Shown here: in pieces, positions 17,375 through 26,808 of the stretch
Layout: the number at the start of each line of letters is the position of its first letter
Numbering within the stretch: the stretch's first letter is position 1
From: Chloroflexota bacterium
Lineage (GTDB): Bacteria > Chloroflexota > Anaerolineae > UBA4142
Direction: 5' to 3'
NCBI GenBank assembly: GCA_016223105.1
Contig: JACRPR010000122.1
Location: 1 to 43,045, forward strand
DNA length: 43,045 nucleotides
Notes under the pieces: generated by a model
Seen by the model: the letters and a program-made list of their open reading frames with translations, nothing else
Told to the model about the DNA's origin: nothing
The model's database searches: none
Made by a program: the position numbers and the translations under genes

Positions 17375-18027
17375 TATTGGGTTTGCTTTTCATCGTGCGC
17401 CATCAGTGCCGCCTCAACGCGATTGTGCACCTGGAGTTTTTGCAAAATGTTCGTCATGTGATGCTTGATCGTTTTTTCGCTCAAATACAATAGCGCGGCG
17501 ATTTCCTTGTTACTATCCCCGGCGGCGACGCGTTCGAGAATTTGGCGTTCGCGTTCGGTCAATTTTTCGAGCGGGCTGGGAATCGCTTTGGGGTTCGGCG
17601 CGCCGCGCGTCGCTTCGGATAGTAGACTTGCCGCGAGCGAAGGCGTGACGTACGCTTCACCCGCCCACACGCTCCGTAAAATTCCCACGAGCTCGCGCGC
17701 GGAAACGCCTTTGAGAATATAGGCGCGCGCGCCGGCTTTGAGCGCGGCGACCACATCCTCTTCGGCTTCCGATCCGGTGAGCATAACAATCTTGGTGACC
17801 GGGCAAGCCGTCGCAATCGCTTTGACCGCGTTCAAGCCGCCGCCCGGCATTGTAATATCGAGCAAAATCAAGTCGGGTAAAAGATCGGTCGCGAGGTGAA
17901 TCGCTTCCGGCGCGGTCATCCCTTGCCCGACGATCTCGATATCCGGCTCCGCTTTTAAAATGCTCGCCACGCCCTCGCGAAACAGTGGATGATCGTCCAC
18001 AATGACGATATGAATTTTATCGTTCAT
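17374..18027 (-). CDS. NarL/LuxR-family response regulator
   Basis: VDDHPLFREGVASIL, LILLDITMPGG, LTERERQILERVAAGDSNKEIAALLYLSEKTIKHHMTNIL. Confidence 0.93.
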   Translation of the reverse strand: MNDKIHIVIVDDHPLFREGVASILKAEPDIEIVGQGMTAPEAIHLATDLLPDLILLDITMPGGGLNAVKAIATACPVTKIVMLTGSEAEEDVVAALKAGARAYILKGVSARELVGILRSVWAGEAYVTPSLAASLLSEATRGAPNPKAIPSPLEKLTERERQILERVAAGDSNKEIAALLYLSEKTIKHHMTNILQKLQVHNRVEAALMAHDEKQTQ

Positions 18028-19382
18028 TCATTCCTTCCGGCTCACGCAACGACAAGCGCGCGATGACCCGCGTCCCCGTGTCCGGCGCGCTTTCGATGTT
18101 GAACTTGCCGCCCAAACTTTCTACGCGATCGCGCATCCCGACCAAGCCGAGATGATTGTCCCATTCCGTGAGATTGCCATTTCGAAAACCCGGTCCGGCA
18201 TCGGCAATCTGAACGATCAACTCGGTCGCGGCGCAATCTATTTGCACTTGTTGTCCCTGTCCGTGCGCGTGCCGATACGCGTTGCTCAACGCTTCTTGAA
18301 TCAACCGATATACCGTGATCTTGACCGACAAGGGCGCTTGCTCCGGCGCGCAATTGAATTGCGTGTTCACCTTTGTCCCGGTTCGCCGTTCGTGCACGTA
18401 GACGACTCGCGCGAGTGTTTCGGGAAAGGTCATTGCATCGAGTTGGGGCAAACCCAAGCCGCCGGAAATCGCGCGCACTTCTTGAATCGCATGCCGCACC
18501 GAACGTTGCACATCTTCGAGTCCGTCGTTGCACATTGCTTCGCGCGTGGCAACGACCTGGCATTGTTCGCTCTGCGCGATCACGCGATCCAATTGCAGTA
18601 ATGCCAACCCCAAATCTTGCACCGGTCCATCGTGCAATTCCGCGCTGATGCGCCGAAAGATCCGTTCGTTGAGATCGGCGGTGCGCGCGGCGGCATCGCG
18701 CAAACGTTCATTGAGTTCCTTGTTCTGCGCGAGTAATTCGGTTAGCCGCGCGACCTGGTTGCTCAGTTCCGCTTGTTGCCGCGTAATCGTGTCGCTTCCG
18801 CGCTTGACCACTTCGCAACGCGTCCAGCGTTTGATAAAACTCAACGACCGCGATCACCTGGTCGGTCCCGCTTCGGTTGATCGGACTGTACGTCTCCAAC
18901 AATTGCGAATAGCGCACGCGCTCGAGCACGTTTTCTTCGTCGTCCAGATCGCTAATCGACGCGACGACTTCGCCGCGCAATGCGCGCGCGAGACTGCCCT
19001 GCACGGGATATTCTTTTCCAATCAATGCCGGGTTTGTGCTGTATAAAATCCGACCTTGCGTATCCCACACTTTGAATGCGACGATGTGTTTGCCCAGTTC
19101 GGTTTCTTCAACCAACCGACTCAGTTTCGCCTTGTGTTCGGATGTCGGCATCGCGCCCTGGATGGTCTCTTGCAATACCGGGTCAATGAAACTGTCTACG
19201 TAGAGCGCGGTTTGACCGGCGGTTCGATTGATCACACCAACCTCGATTTGCCGCGCGACCCACCAGCCGACCGCGAACATCAGACAAACCAGGATGATGA
19301 AACTGGTCAGCACAAATTGTTGAGCCAGACTCAGTCGCTCGAACAAACTTTGGACTTGCCGCATCGTGCCCTCGCTCTCCAT
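18017..19382 (-). pseudogene. NarL-type sensor histidine kinase split by frameshift
   Basis: N-terminal sensor ORF 18708-19382 ...VVEFYQTLDALRS and C-terminal kinase ORF VVKRGSDTITRQQAELSNQ...RRISAELHDGPVQDLGLALLQLDR; join near 18815. Confidence 0.8.
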
Positions 19383-19391
19383 TAAAAAATC

Positions 19392-19524
19392 GTAACCGTT
19401 CAGGTGTCATTGCGAGGAGCGTTTTTTGCGACGAAGCAATCTCCGCGTTGCAAGTCCGGATCGACCAAGTCGGGGATTGCTTCGCAAAAACCGCTCGCAA
19501 TGACGGATGGGGCTGAACGCTTAC
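19392..19524. mobile_element. MITE family A copy 1
   Basis: GTAACCGTTCAGGTGTCATTGCGAG ... CTCGCAATGACGGATGGGGCTGAACGCTTAC; 8-bp TSD AAAAAATC both sides. Confidence 0.9.
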
Positions 19525-19636
19525 AAAAAATCTTTCCCTATTATAGCACGGTTGAGTTAGAAATACATCAGACCAAAGTCGCAGTGAGCGCGTCCACAGG
19601 TCGCATACGCGCCCACATCTAAATCTCCACATTAAC

Positions 19637-19681
19637 TTTCGACTTTGGCACGTTCCCTTTTGGCGCGCGCGCGCGTAGAAT
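19637..19681 (+). promoter_or_regulatory. shared promoter motif, copy 1
   Basis: TTTCGACTTTGGCACGTT-N21-TAGAAT; distal CCAAAGTCG at 19573. Confidence 0.7.
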
Positions 19682-19739
19682 ACTTGCGGGTATCAAAAAA
19701 GCACGATCGGTTTTGGAAATTCCTAAAAGGAGGAATTAA

Positions 19740-21863
19740 GTGAAAACCTTGGATATAGTTTTAGCCGGGCGCGCGACGCGGCTCATCATCCTCGCGGTGT
19801 TCATCGTGTTGTCATTGATTTTGACTTTGCGCGGGGCGCACGCCGCGGTGAATGGCATCGGGTTGGTTGCGGTCGGACCGGTCATGTCCGACAATGGATT
19901 CCCGGTGTGGTACAAAGATTCCGCCGGCACGCGGTTAGAGTTGTGCCTTGAGGCGACCAATCCACTCTGCGGCTTTGTCGCCGGCGACATTCCCAACCCA
20001 GCCGCGCCACTCGTCGTTCCCAACAACTTTCCCGATGAAGCATTCTGGATGCTCGGCTCGGCGGGCTTGACGACAAACGGCACGGGACGCGCCACACTCG
20101 TCCTGGGACTCGAAGCCGCCTTTAGCGTGGGACCCCCCGTAGATGGCGACCAGATTAGTTTCGGGCGTGTCCGCATTTGGGTTGACAACCTTGTGCCTGG
20201 GGCGACGTATATCGTCACCCACCCGTATGGTCGGGATGTCTTTCCCAATGTAGATGCTGGCACACGCGGCATCCGCTATGTCCAAGACATCGGCATTGGC
20301 GCACCCGGCGATTTTACCGGCGCGCTCAACAGCCGCATTGGACCGTTCCTCAAATGGACTGCCACAGCGCCGCTCGCGCCAGCCGGCTTTATCGGCGACC
20401 CGAATATTTTGCATGCGGTTACCGGCAGTCCGAATAGCACAAACTTTTTCCGCATCGAAGGTCCAGCCGGCAGTTTTACCGGCAGTCCCAACTTGTGCGC
20501 GAATCCCGCGCTCGGCGCGGATCCAGTCGCCACAACCGACTGCATCGAAACCACCCTGTTTTCACTGATGGGTAAATTCGCGACGAATGGCGGCGTGACC
20601 GCCGATCGCGCGACCTATTCCCGACCCGCCGGCAGTGGTGGCGGTACGATTGACGTTTACGCAACCTCCGAAGCCAGCCAGCCAATCGAGGTCGCTCGCG
20701 GCACCACATTCGGCACCACATTGTTGGATGGCGATTCGGGACGATACTATGGACGCATCGGATTTACCGGGGCAACGCCGGCAACGCTCAAAGTCCGCAA
20801 TTCTGGCGATGTTCCCATCACTGAAAAAACAATCACGGTGGTTGACCTGGTGACGATCACACGCGCCGAGTACAACTCCGACACCGACACGCTCACGGTC
20901 GCCGCCGATTCAAGCGATCAAGATCCGCGACCGGCATTGACGATCACTGGTTTCGGCGCGCTCTCGGCGACTGGCACTAGCACGTTCGCCAATGTTGCCG
21001 TGCCGCCGAACAACCTCACGGTTACTTCTGCCAAAGGCGGGACGGATACGCAACGCGTTACGATCATCGGATCAACGTTCGCGCCGCTGGCGGTCTTCGC
21101 CGCGGCGGGGACAGACCAGGTCGTGCAACAAGGACAAGTCGCCACGCTCGACGGTTCTGGTTCGACCGGCGATATTGACACTTATCAATGGGCGCAGGTT
21201 GGTGGTCCGGCGGTTACGCTGAGCAACGCGAATACCAAGACCGCGACCTTTACCGCGCCGACGCAGTCGGTTACGCTGACGTTTAGTCTGACTGTTTCGC
21301 GTTTGAATCCCCCGGGTCCCGGCAGTACGGACACGGATCAAGTTGCGCTCACGGTCGCGCTGTTGTCGCCGCCGATCGCAAACGCGGGACCGGATCGCAC
21401 GTTGATTCAAGGTACGACGGTAACTTTGGACGGAAGCGCATCGAGTAATGCCAGTGGGTATAGCTGGGCTCAAACGGCTGGACCCGCCGCGGCACTAAGC
21501 AATCCAACCGTCGCCAAACCAACTTTTGTCTTCCCAGTTCAGAACCAACTGGTCACATTCCAATTGACGGTTACAGGACCTGGCGGTGCGCCATCTTCAG
21601 ATTTGGTGACCATCAATCCGGTCTTGGATACGATCACTGCTCCTCGCACCGAGTACACGGTCAGTAAATTGGAGTGGCGTTCACAAGGTACGGCAACCGT
21701 TCTGGGACCGACTGCCGGTCCGGGAAACACGATTACCCTTACGCTGAACAAAGCCAGCGGGGCAATCGTCCTCGGCACGACAGAGGTTGACAACCTCGGG
21801 GCGTGGGCGTTCCGGCTCACGAACGCTCCAGCAGATAAACGAGGGCAATCACAAGTTTGGTAA
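19740..21863 (+). CDS. secreted surface protein with PKD/Ig-like domains
   Basis: N-terminal TM/signal; two repeats of the type AAGTDQVVQQGQVATLDGSGSTGDIDTYQWAQVGGPAVTLSN. Confidence 0.75.
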   Translation: MKTLDIVLAGRATRLIILAVFIVLSLILTLRGAHAAVNGIGLVAVGPVMSDNGFPVWYKDSAGTRLELCLEATNPLCGFVAGDIPNPAAPLVVPNNFPDEAFWMLGSAGLTTNGTGRATLVLGLEAAFSVGPPVDGDQISFGRVRIWVDNLVPGATYIVTHPYGRDVFPNVDAGTRGIRYVQDIGIGAPGDFTGALNSRIGPFLKWTATAPLAPAGFIGDPNILHAVTGSPNSTNFFRIEGPAGSFTGSPNLCANPALGADPVATTDCIETTLFSLMGKFATNGGVTADRATYSRPAGSGGGTIDVYATSEASQPIEVARGTTFGTTLLDGDSGRYYGRIGFTGATPATLKVRNSGDVPITEKTITVVDLVTITRAEYNSDTDTLTVAADSSDQDPRPALTITGFGALSATGTSTFANVAVPPNNLTVTSAKGGTDTQRVTIIGSTFAPLAVFAAAGTDQVVQQGQVATLDGSGSTGDIDTYQWAQVGGPAVTLSNANTKTATFTAPTQSVTLTFSLTVSRLNPPGPGSTDTDQVALTVALLSPPIANAGPDRTLIQGTTVTLDGSASSNASGYSWAQTAGPAAALSNPTVAKPTFVFPVQNQLVTFQLTVTGPGGAPSSDLVTINPVLDTITAPRTEYTVSKLEWRSQGTATVLGPTAGPGNTITLTLNKASGAIVLGTTEVDNLGAWAFRLTNAPADKRGQSQVW

Positions 21864-21884
21864 TTTGCAAATGGGGAGGTTGGG

Positions 21885-22145
21885 ATGTCAACACTTGGGC
21901 TAGTCGGATTGTCGTTCGGACTCGTCGCGTTTTTCATAGTCGAACTTGTGTTTGCAGTAATGACTGAAACCGGGTATGGCGAAAACATGATCCGGCTCAA
22001 GGCATCTGCCGGCGCGTTCGATTCGTCTAGTCCCGCCACCGAAATTCGCGAATATACGGGATATGAACCGGCGCATCCACCGGTGATCCGGGTCCGCGTC
22101 TGTTTAGATCCGATCGATCGAGTTGATCTCGAAAAGATCGTGTAG
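21885..22145 (+). CDS. small membrane protein
   Basis: 86 aa with N-terminal TM LVGLSFGLVAFFIVELVFAV. Confidence 0.55.
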   Translation: MSTLGLVGLSFGLVAFFIVELVFAVMTETGYGENMIRLKASAGAFDSSSPATEIREYTGYEPAHPPVIRVRVCLDPIDRVDLEKIV

Positions 22146-22199
22146 CGCAAAAACCGGCGCGTGATCGTTTGATTGGATCCGGATAGAGAGAAGGCAGAT

Positions 22200-22949
22200 A
22201 TGCAAACTCGAAAACGTTTGACTCAACTTTGCAGACCGATTGGACTCTTGATTATTTTTCTGATGGTTCTGTCGTGTCGGACGACTGATCTGATCCGACA
22301 ATTTGCAGATAATCATATTGGCGCGGAAAAAATTTCAGCGGACATTGAACCCGTTCAAGATCCCACGCCGCCCGAAACGGCAACACCCCGCCCGGTTGGA
22401 AGGTTGGAGCATGTGATCGCTTCGACGACGCAAGTGGCAGGCCCAATCCCAGCCGAACGAACGCCCCTGGCACCGACCGCAATCGCAACACCTACCTGGA
22501 TGCCCATTCTGCAAGACCTGCCGCCCGCCACGCGCGCCCCGGTGCGCGCGCCCGCCAAAACAGCGACACCCACAAAAATTTTAGCGACACTGACGCCCCG
22601 TTTTCAATACCAGGTCAGTTTCTCCTGGTGCGGTCCCAACTGGCTGACGTTTATCGAGGGAACGGTAACTCAGGGCGGACAAGCCAAAGACGGTCTGCTG
22701 ATTCGAATTGCGTTAGACCCCGACGGTTCCGCCCTGGTGAGCGATTACAAAACCGGGACAGACCCAACGAAACCCGGCGGCTATACCCAGATCATTGACG
22801 CGAACGCGCCGCATGGCGGCTTGTGGTATTTGTGGATCGTTGATCCGCAGACGCACAAGCGCATCTCGGCAATTGCCACCGTAAAAACGGATCCCAAGCG
22901 TATCGAGGAAACCTCCTGCCAGTCCGCGAATATAAATTTTTCGGATTGA
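22200..22949 (+). CDS. lipoprotein-like protein with PT-rich linker
   Basis: LIIFLMVLSCRTT lipobox-like; TATPTKILATLTP. Confidence 0.6.
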   Translation: MQTRKRLTQLCRPIGLLIIFLMVLSCRTTDLIRQFADNHIGAEKISADIEPVQDPTPPETATPRPVGRLEHVIASTTQVAGPIPAERTPLAPTAIATPTWMPILQDLPPATRAPVRAPAKTATPTKILATLTPRFQYQVSFSWCGPNWLTFIEGTVTQGGQAKDGLLIRIALDPDGSALVSDYKTGTDPTKPGGYTQIIDANAPHGGLWYLWIVDPQTHKRISAIATVKTDPKRIEETSCQSANINFSD

Positions 22950-23018
22950 GATTTGGCGCGCTGGAGAATTCCGATCAAGATCATCCCCCGCGACAATCAA
23001 TTTCATCCCGCGTTCGGG

Positions 23019-23057
23019 TTGCCGAGATTCCATACCCGGGAATCTCGGCAATTTTTA
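23019..23057 (+). terminator. intrinsic terminator
   Basis: TTGCCGAGATTCC atacccg GGAATCTCGGCAA TTTTT. Confidence 0.85.
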
Positions 23058-23147
23058 TTCGCGCGCGCGCGCGCGCGGTCAGACCAAAGTCGGATGACCG
23101 GGGTACTATCAGTCGCAGAAATATGCAATCCAAAGTCGAGTGAAATG

Positions 23148-23192
23148 TTTCGACTATCGCCCGTTACGTCGTGGATGCGAACACCGTATAAT
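23148..23192 (+). promoter_or_regulatory. shared promoter motif, copy 2
   Basis: TTTCGACTATCGCCCGTT-N21-TATAAT; distal CCAAAGTCG at 23084 and 23130. Confidence 0.75.
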
Positions 23193-23257
23193 CTGTCTGC
23201 ATTGAATCGGCAAGGTGAATCATATTTCTGATTCATTGCGCGCTTGAAAGGAGCTGT

Positions 23258-23959
23258 ATGAAAAACACAGTGGATTCTATGCGGCACTGGTTCACCAGGT
23301 TGCTTGAGCGCACTGAAGCAAAATTTTCCGTGCTCGTCGCGCTCACGCTCACGCTCGCGCTGACATACGGCGGGGGTCTCTGGTTACATCTGTTGCACCA
23401 AGCGAATGGCGCGACCGAGTTGAATCAGCCGCCGCCAGTCATTCACTGGTTACGCGATTCGACGCTAATGTTGCCACTTGTTCTCGTCAGTGTCTTTACT
23501 GCGCTTGTCTTCGCGCAGTGGTTACTAGTGCGCTTTGGTCCGGCTACTCCGCTGATCCTTGAAAGCATAGTGGTTGTCGCAAGCGTCGCATTGATTACCA
23601 GCGTTGTGCTCGCCTGGGCAAGCCCCATCCACGACAGTCTTTTCCGAGCGCAACACCCAGCGCGCCACCATCAAGGCGATGCAAAAGTGTTGCTCGCGCT
23701 CCAGCAAGACGATGAAGCGGAAACATCGTTCGCGCTTCAACACGACGACGCGGAAACATCGTTCGCGCTTCAACACGACGATGAAGAAATGCTGACTGTT
23801 CCGCATATACTTTACGATGGCTCGCTGGCATTGGTTGGTAACCTGGTGCTTTCAAGTATTCTCTTTGCGCTGTTCCGTGGGCGATTGTGGGGAAGGCGCG
23901 CCGCGCGGCGAATCCGAGTGGTCAAACCGGCGCTCCCTGCCCGAATGTCGCGCGGATGA
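23258..23959 (+). CDS. multi-TM protein homologous to the N-terminal domain of the giant MCO; contains acidic/His tandem repeat
   Basis: LALTYGGGLWLHLLHQANGATE...PPPVIHWLRDSTLMLPLVL parallels LALAYGGGLWLHWIHELEGAME...PPVLLHWLRDATLLLPLML. Confidence 0.75.
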   Translation: MKNTVDSMRHWFTRLLERTEAKFSVLVALTLTLALTYGGGLWLHLLHQANGATELNQPPPVIHWLRDSTLMLPLVLVSVFTALVFAQWLLVRFGPATPLILESIVVVASVALITSVVLAWASPIHDSLFRAQHPARHHQGDAKVLLALQQDDEAETSFALQHDDAETSFALQHDDEEMLTVPHILYDGSLALVGNLVLSSILFALFRGRLWGRRAARRIRVVKPALPARMSRG

Positions 23960-24088
23960 AAATCTTTAACGTTGCTACGGTTGAAATCAAGACTTGGCTC
24001 GCTCGTTGGGATCTGAAACGTCAAGTAAGACGATGACCCCTACGGCAAAGCCCGGCGACTTGCCGGGACGCAAACATTCTCAATAAAT

Positions 24089-24202
24089 GTAACTGCTCAG
24101 TTTGTCACGCTCCGCGTGAACGTAGTGAACGCAAAGCGTCTCGCTCGCCGGGCTGGAGATCCTTCGCTCCGCTCAGAGTGACAATCGGGGTGGAGCAGTT
24201 AC
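24089..24202. mobile_element. MITE family A copy 2 (diverged interior)
   Basis: GTAACTGCTCAG ... GGGGTGGAGCAGTTAC. Confidence 0.7.
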
Positions 24203-24220
24203 CAAAAAAGGAAAAATCAA

Positions 24221-26407
24221 ATGTCTAACAAAACGACTGACCCAACCAAGATTACTCGGCGTGATTTTTTCAAACTGAGCGCCGCCGCAACAGCGGCGTT
24301 CGCTATGGCTGGCGTGGGATCGCTGATCGCGCCGGATCTTGCTCGCAAGGGCTTGCTCTCTCCCCTTGGAGTGTTCGATGCCGCCTCGGTCGCGCTGGCG
24401 GATGCCATCTACATTGAAGCCGCCCCGACTAGCCCGCTGATCCTCACCCCGTTCCGCGATGTTCTTCCTATTCCCAAAGCGCTGGCTCCGATTCCCAAGT
24501 CGGTCTACAGCATCTGGAAGAACCCGCCGGGTTCTGGTGCCGGTCAGCAGACTTCGGTCAGCAAAACTGAAAAACATCAAATCTGGACCAGCAAGATCGG
24601 CTACCCAGACCCGCTTGTCTACCAGATCAAACTTCAGGTGAACACCCATCGCTTCACCACGTCCCAGGTGTTACCAATCGGCGCGAACGGCGCGCCGACG
24701 ATCTCGTTCGACGCAACCGGCAAAACCTACCCGGCAGGTACGGTCAGAACTCTGCCGGCAAGCACCATCTACGGATTTAACGGCACATTTCCGGGACCTA
24801 TGATCAATGCCGAGTATGGCAAGCCCGCCCTTGTGCGCTTTGAGAATCACCTGGACGAGAACCCTGACAATCTTGATCGCCAAGACTTTGGGGCTCCGGA
24901 CTATTCGTTTATGACCCACTTGCACAACGGTCATACGGCGCCGGAGAGCGATGGCAACCCGAACTATTCGATGAACAAGTTGAAACTCCACGGCTATCCG
25001 ACCAAAGCGTGGGTTGATAACCTCTATCTCAATTGGCCCGCCGGCGGTGACAACAACGAAAAGCAGTCGTTCTTGTGGTTCCACGACCATCGGATGGACC
25101 ACACCGGGTCAAATGTTTACAAGGGAATGGTCGGTCTCTTCCCGATCTACGACCCTGCCCAAAGTAAGGATATGGGGGACGAGACCAAGGGGTGGCGATT
25201 GCCGGGTGTTCGGAAGAACAATGCGGATGGCTCCTTCGACGTTGACTATGATATTCCACTCGCTTTCTATGACTGCCGACTGGACGATGGAGTTACCACC
25301 CACCAAGATATGCACGATGGCATGGGCGAGTTCCCAGCCGCCGGGAATCCCAGAACCCACCCGGAGTGGTGGGGCAAGACCTTCTACAAGCACTTTGTTA
25401 GTCATGGCTTTGTCGGAGACATCTTCACGGTGAACGGGACAGCCAACCCGGTTCTCGAAGTCAAGCGGCGCAAGTACCGCTTCCGCTTCCTGGACGCCTC
25501 GATCGCCCGGATCTATGAGTTCAAACTGATGAGCTCGACCAAGGGTCCGAAGGCGGCGAAGGATCTCGGATACGGCGGAGACGAGCTACAAGGACAGTAC
25601 CGAATTCTCGACGGACAGCAGTGCATGAAGTTTATCCAAATCGCGACCGATGGCGGCTTGATCCCCGCCCCGATCACCCGCGATTCCTTCGAACTGTGGC
25701 CCGCAAATCGCCGGGAGATGATCGTTGACTTTACAAAGTATATGGACGGGACGCCGACCTCAAAAGGCGACGTGATCTACCTGACGAACGTGATGAAGAT
25801 GAAGGACGGGCGCATGTGGGACAACTCAACCCGCTCCGGGCTTGACCCGAACTATAAGGTGCCGGTCCTAAAGATCGTGATCGGCGACGACGCGCCGGAT
25901 AACAGTCTGATCCCCACGGCTCTGCGCCCAGTGCCAAACTATGCTTACGGGGATTGGAAGAAGGACTTGGACAACCGAATGATCTTCGAGGTTCAGCGTG
26001 GCGGTTCTGGAGGGGAGATCGAATGGTTAGTCAACGGGCAACCCTTCGACCCCGCTAAACCGGCGCGGTCGCTCAAGAACCCCGCGGGTAATCAGCCGCT
26101 CGCGATCCAAAAGCTGGGAAGCTACGGAGTGTGGGAAATCCGGAACGGCGGCGGCGGCTGGGTTCACCCATTCCACTTTCATATGGAAGAGCATCGCGTC
26201 ATTATGCGGAACGGGAAGCTGATTCCCCCGGCTGACCCAGGTCACCCGGATGGCATCTCGAAAGAGGATGTGTGCAATCTGGACCCGTCCGAGTCGGTGA
26301 TCGTCTGCCGGCATTTTCGAGACTTTGTTGGCAAGTACGTCGGGCATTGCCACAACCTGGCGCACGAAGACCACGCCATGATGTTCGGGTGGGAAGTCGT
26401 TCCGTAG
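24221..26407 (+). CDS. Tat-exported multicopper oxidase (CotA/bilirubin-oxidase-like)
   Basis: TRRDFFKLSAAAT Tat motif; THLHNGH, WFHDHRMDHTG, HPFHFHMEEHRV, CRHFRDFVGKYVGHCHNLAHEDHAMM. Confidence 0.92.
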   Translation: MSNKTTDPTKITRRDFFKLSAAATAAFAMAGVGSLIAPDLARKGLLSPLGVFDAASVALADAIYIEAAPTSPLILTPFRDVLPIPKALAPIPKSVYSIWKNPPGSGAGQQTSVSKTEKHQIWTSKIGYPDPLVYQIKLQVNTHRFTTSQVLPIGANGAPTISFDATGKTYPAGTVRTLPASTIYGFNGTFPGPMINAEYGKPALVRFENHLDENPDNLDRQDFGAPDYSFMTHLHNGHTAPESDGNPNYSMNKLKLHGYPTKAWVDNLYLNWPAGGDNNEKQSFLWFHDHRMDHTGSNVYKGMVGLFPIYDPAQSKDMGDETKGWRLPGVRKNNADGSFDVDYDIPLAFYDCRLDDGVTTHQDMHDGMGEFPAAGNPRTHPEWWGKTFYKHFVSHGFVGDIFTVNGTANPVLEVKRRKYRFRFLDASIARIYEFKLMSSTKGPKAAKDLGYGGDELQGQYRILDGQQCMKFIQIATDGGLIPAPITRDSFELWPANRREMIVDFTKYMDGTPTSKGDVIYLTNVMKMKDGRMWDNSTRSGLDPNYKVPVLKIVIGDDAPDNSLIPTALRPVPNYAYGDWKKDLDNRMIFEVQRGGSGGEIEWLVNGQPFDPAKPARSLKNPAGNQPLAIQKLGSYGVWEIRNGGGGWVHPFHFHMEEHRVIMRNGKLIPPADPGHPDGISKEDVCNLDPSESVIVCRHFRDFVGKYVGHCHNLAHEDHAMMFGWEVVP

Positions 26408-26514
26408 ATCGCTTGTGCCACGAGCCGCAATGGAATCGGGAATTCAGTTCGTTGGGAATGTGTTATGCGGGTGGCAACCGCGATACCGATTCGAAATGTT
26501 CCACGCGCAATCAA

Positions 26515-26554
26515 AATAGCCAAGCGTAGGGCGCTAGTCCAACGCTTGGCTATT
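26515..26554. repeat. hairpin downstream of MCO gene
   Basis: AATAGCCAAGCGT agggcgctagtcca ACGCTTGGCTATT. Confidence 0.8.
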
Positions 26555-26583
26555 GACGATTAAGACTATGGTCGTACTCAAAC

Positions 26584-26628
26584 CTTCGACCTTTGACCGT
26601 TCCCCCGCAAGCAAAAAAGTAGGATAAT
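26584..26628 (+). promoter_or_regulatory. shared promoter motif, copy 3
   Basis: CTTCGACCTTTGACCGTT-N21-GATAAT. Confidence 0.7.
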
Positions 26629-26687
26629 CTCAACAACGGATCGCCCATTCCCAAACATTCACACCACGAGGATCCGGGGAGGTTCCG

Positions 26688-26795
26688 ATGTTTATTCTCC
26701 TGGTTGTGTATCTGCTATTTGCCTTGCTGTGTCTGGGCATTACCGGTTTGGCAATTGCGTTTATTGCGGCGACCGCCAAAGAAAGAGCCCTGTAG
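26688..26795 (+). CDS. 35-aa single-TM peptide
   Basis: MFILLVVYLLFALLCLGITGLAIAFIAATAKERAL; GGGGAGG upstream. Confidence 0.5.
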   Translation: MFILLVVYLLFALLCLGITGLAIAFIAATAKERAL

Positions 26796-26808
26796 AAGGA
26801 AGGTGTCT

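Noticed and set aside
18780-18850. Programmed ribosomal frameshift in the sensor kinase
   Set aside because: No slippery heptamer or downstream pseudoknot visible; mutation or assembly indel is simpler
26520-26523. Third distal operator at -67 for promoter copy 3
   Set aside because: Only CCAA matches and it is part of a hairpin stem; not counted as support
26515-26554. Intrinsic terminator of the MCO gene
   Set aside because: Stable hairpin but no T-tract follows; annotated as a repeat/hairpin only
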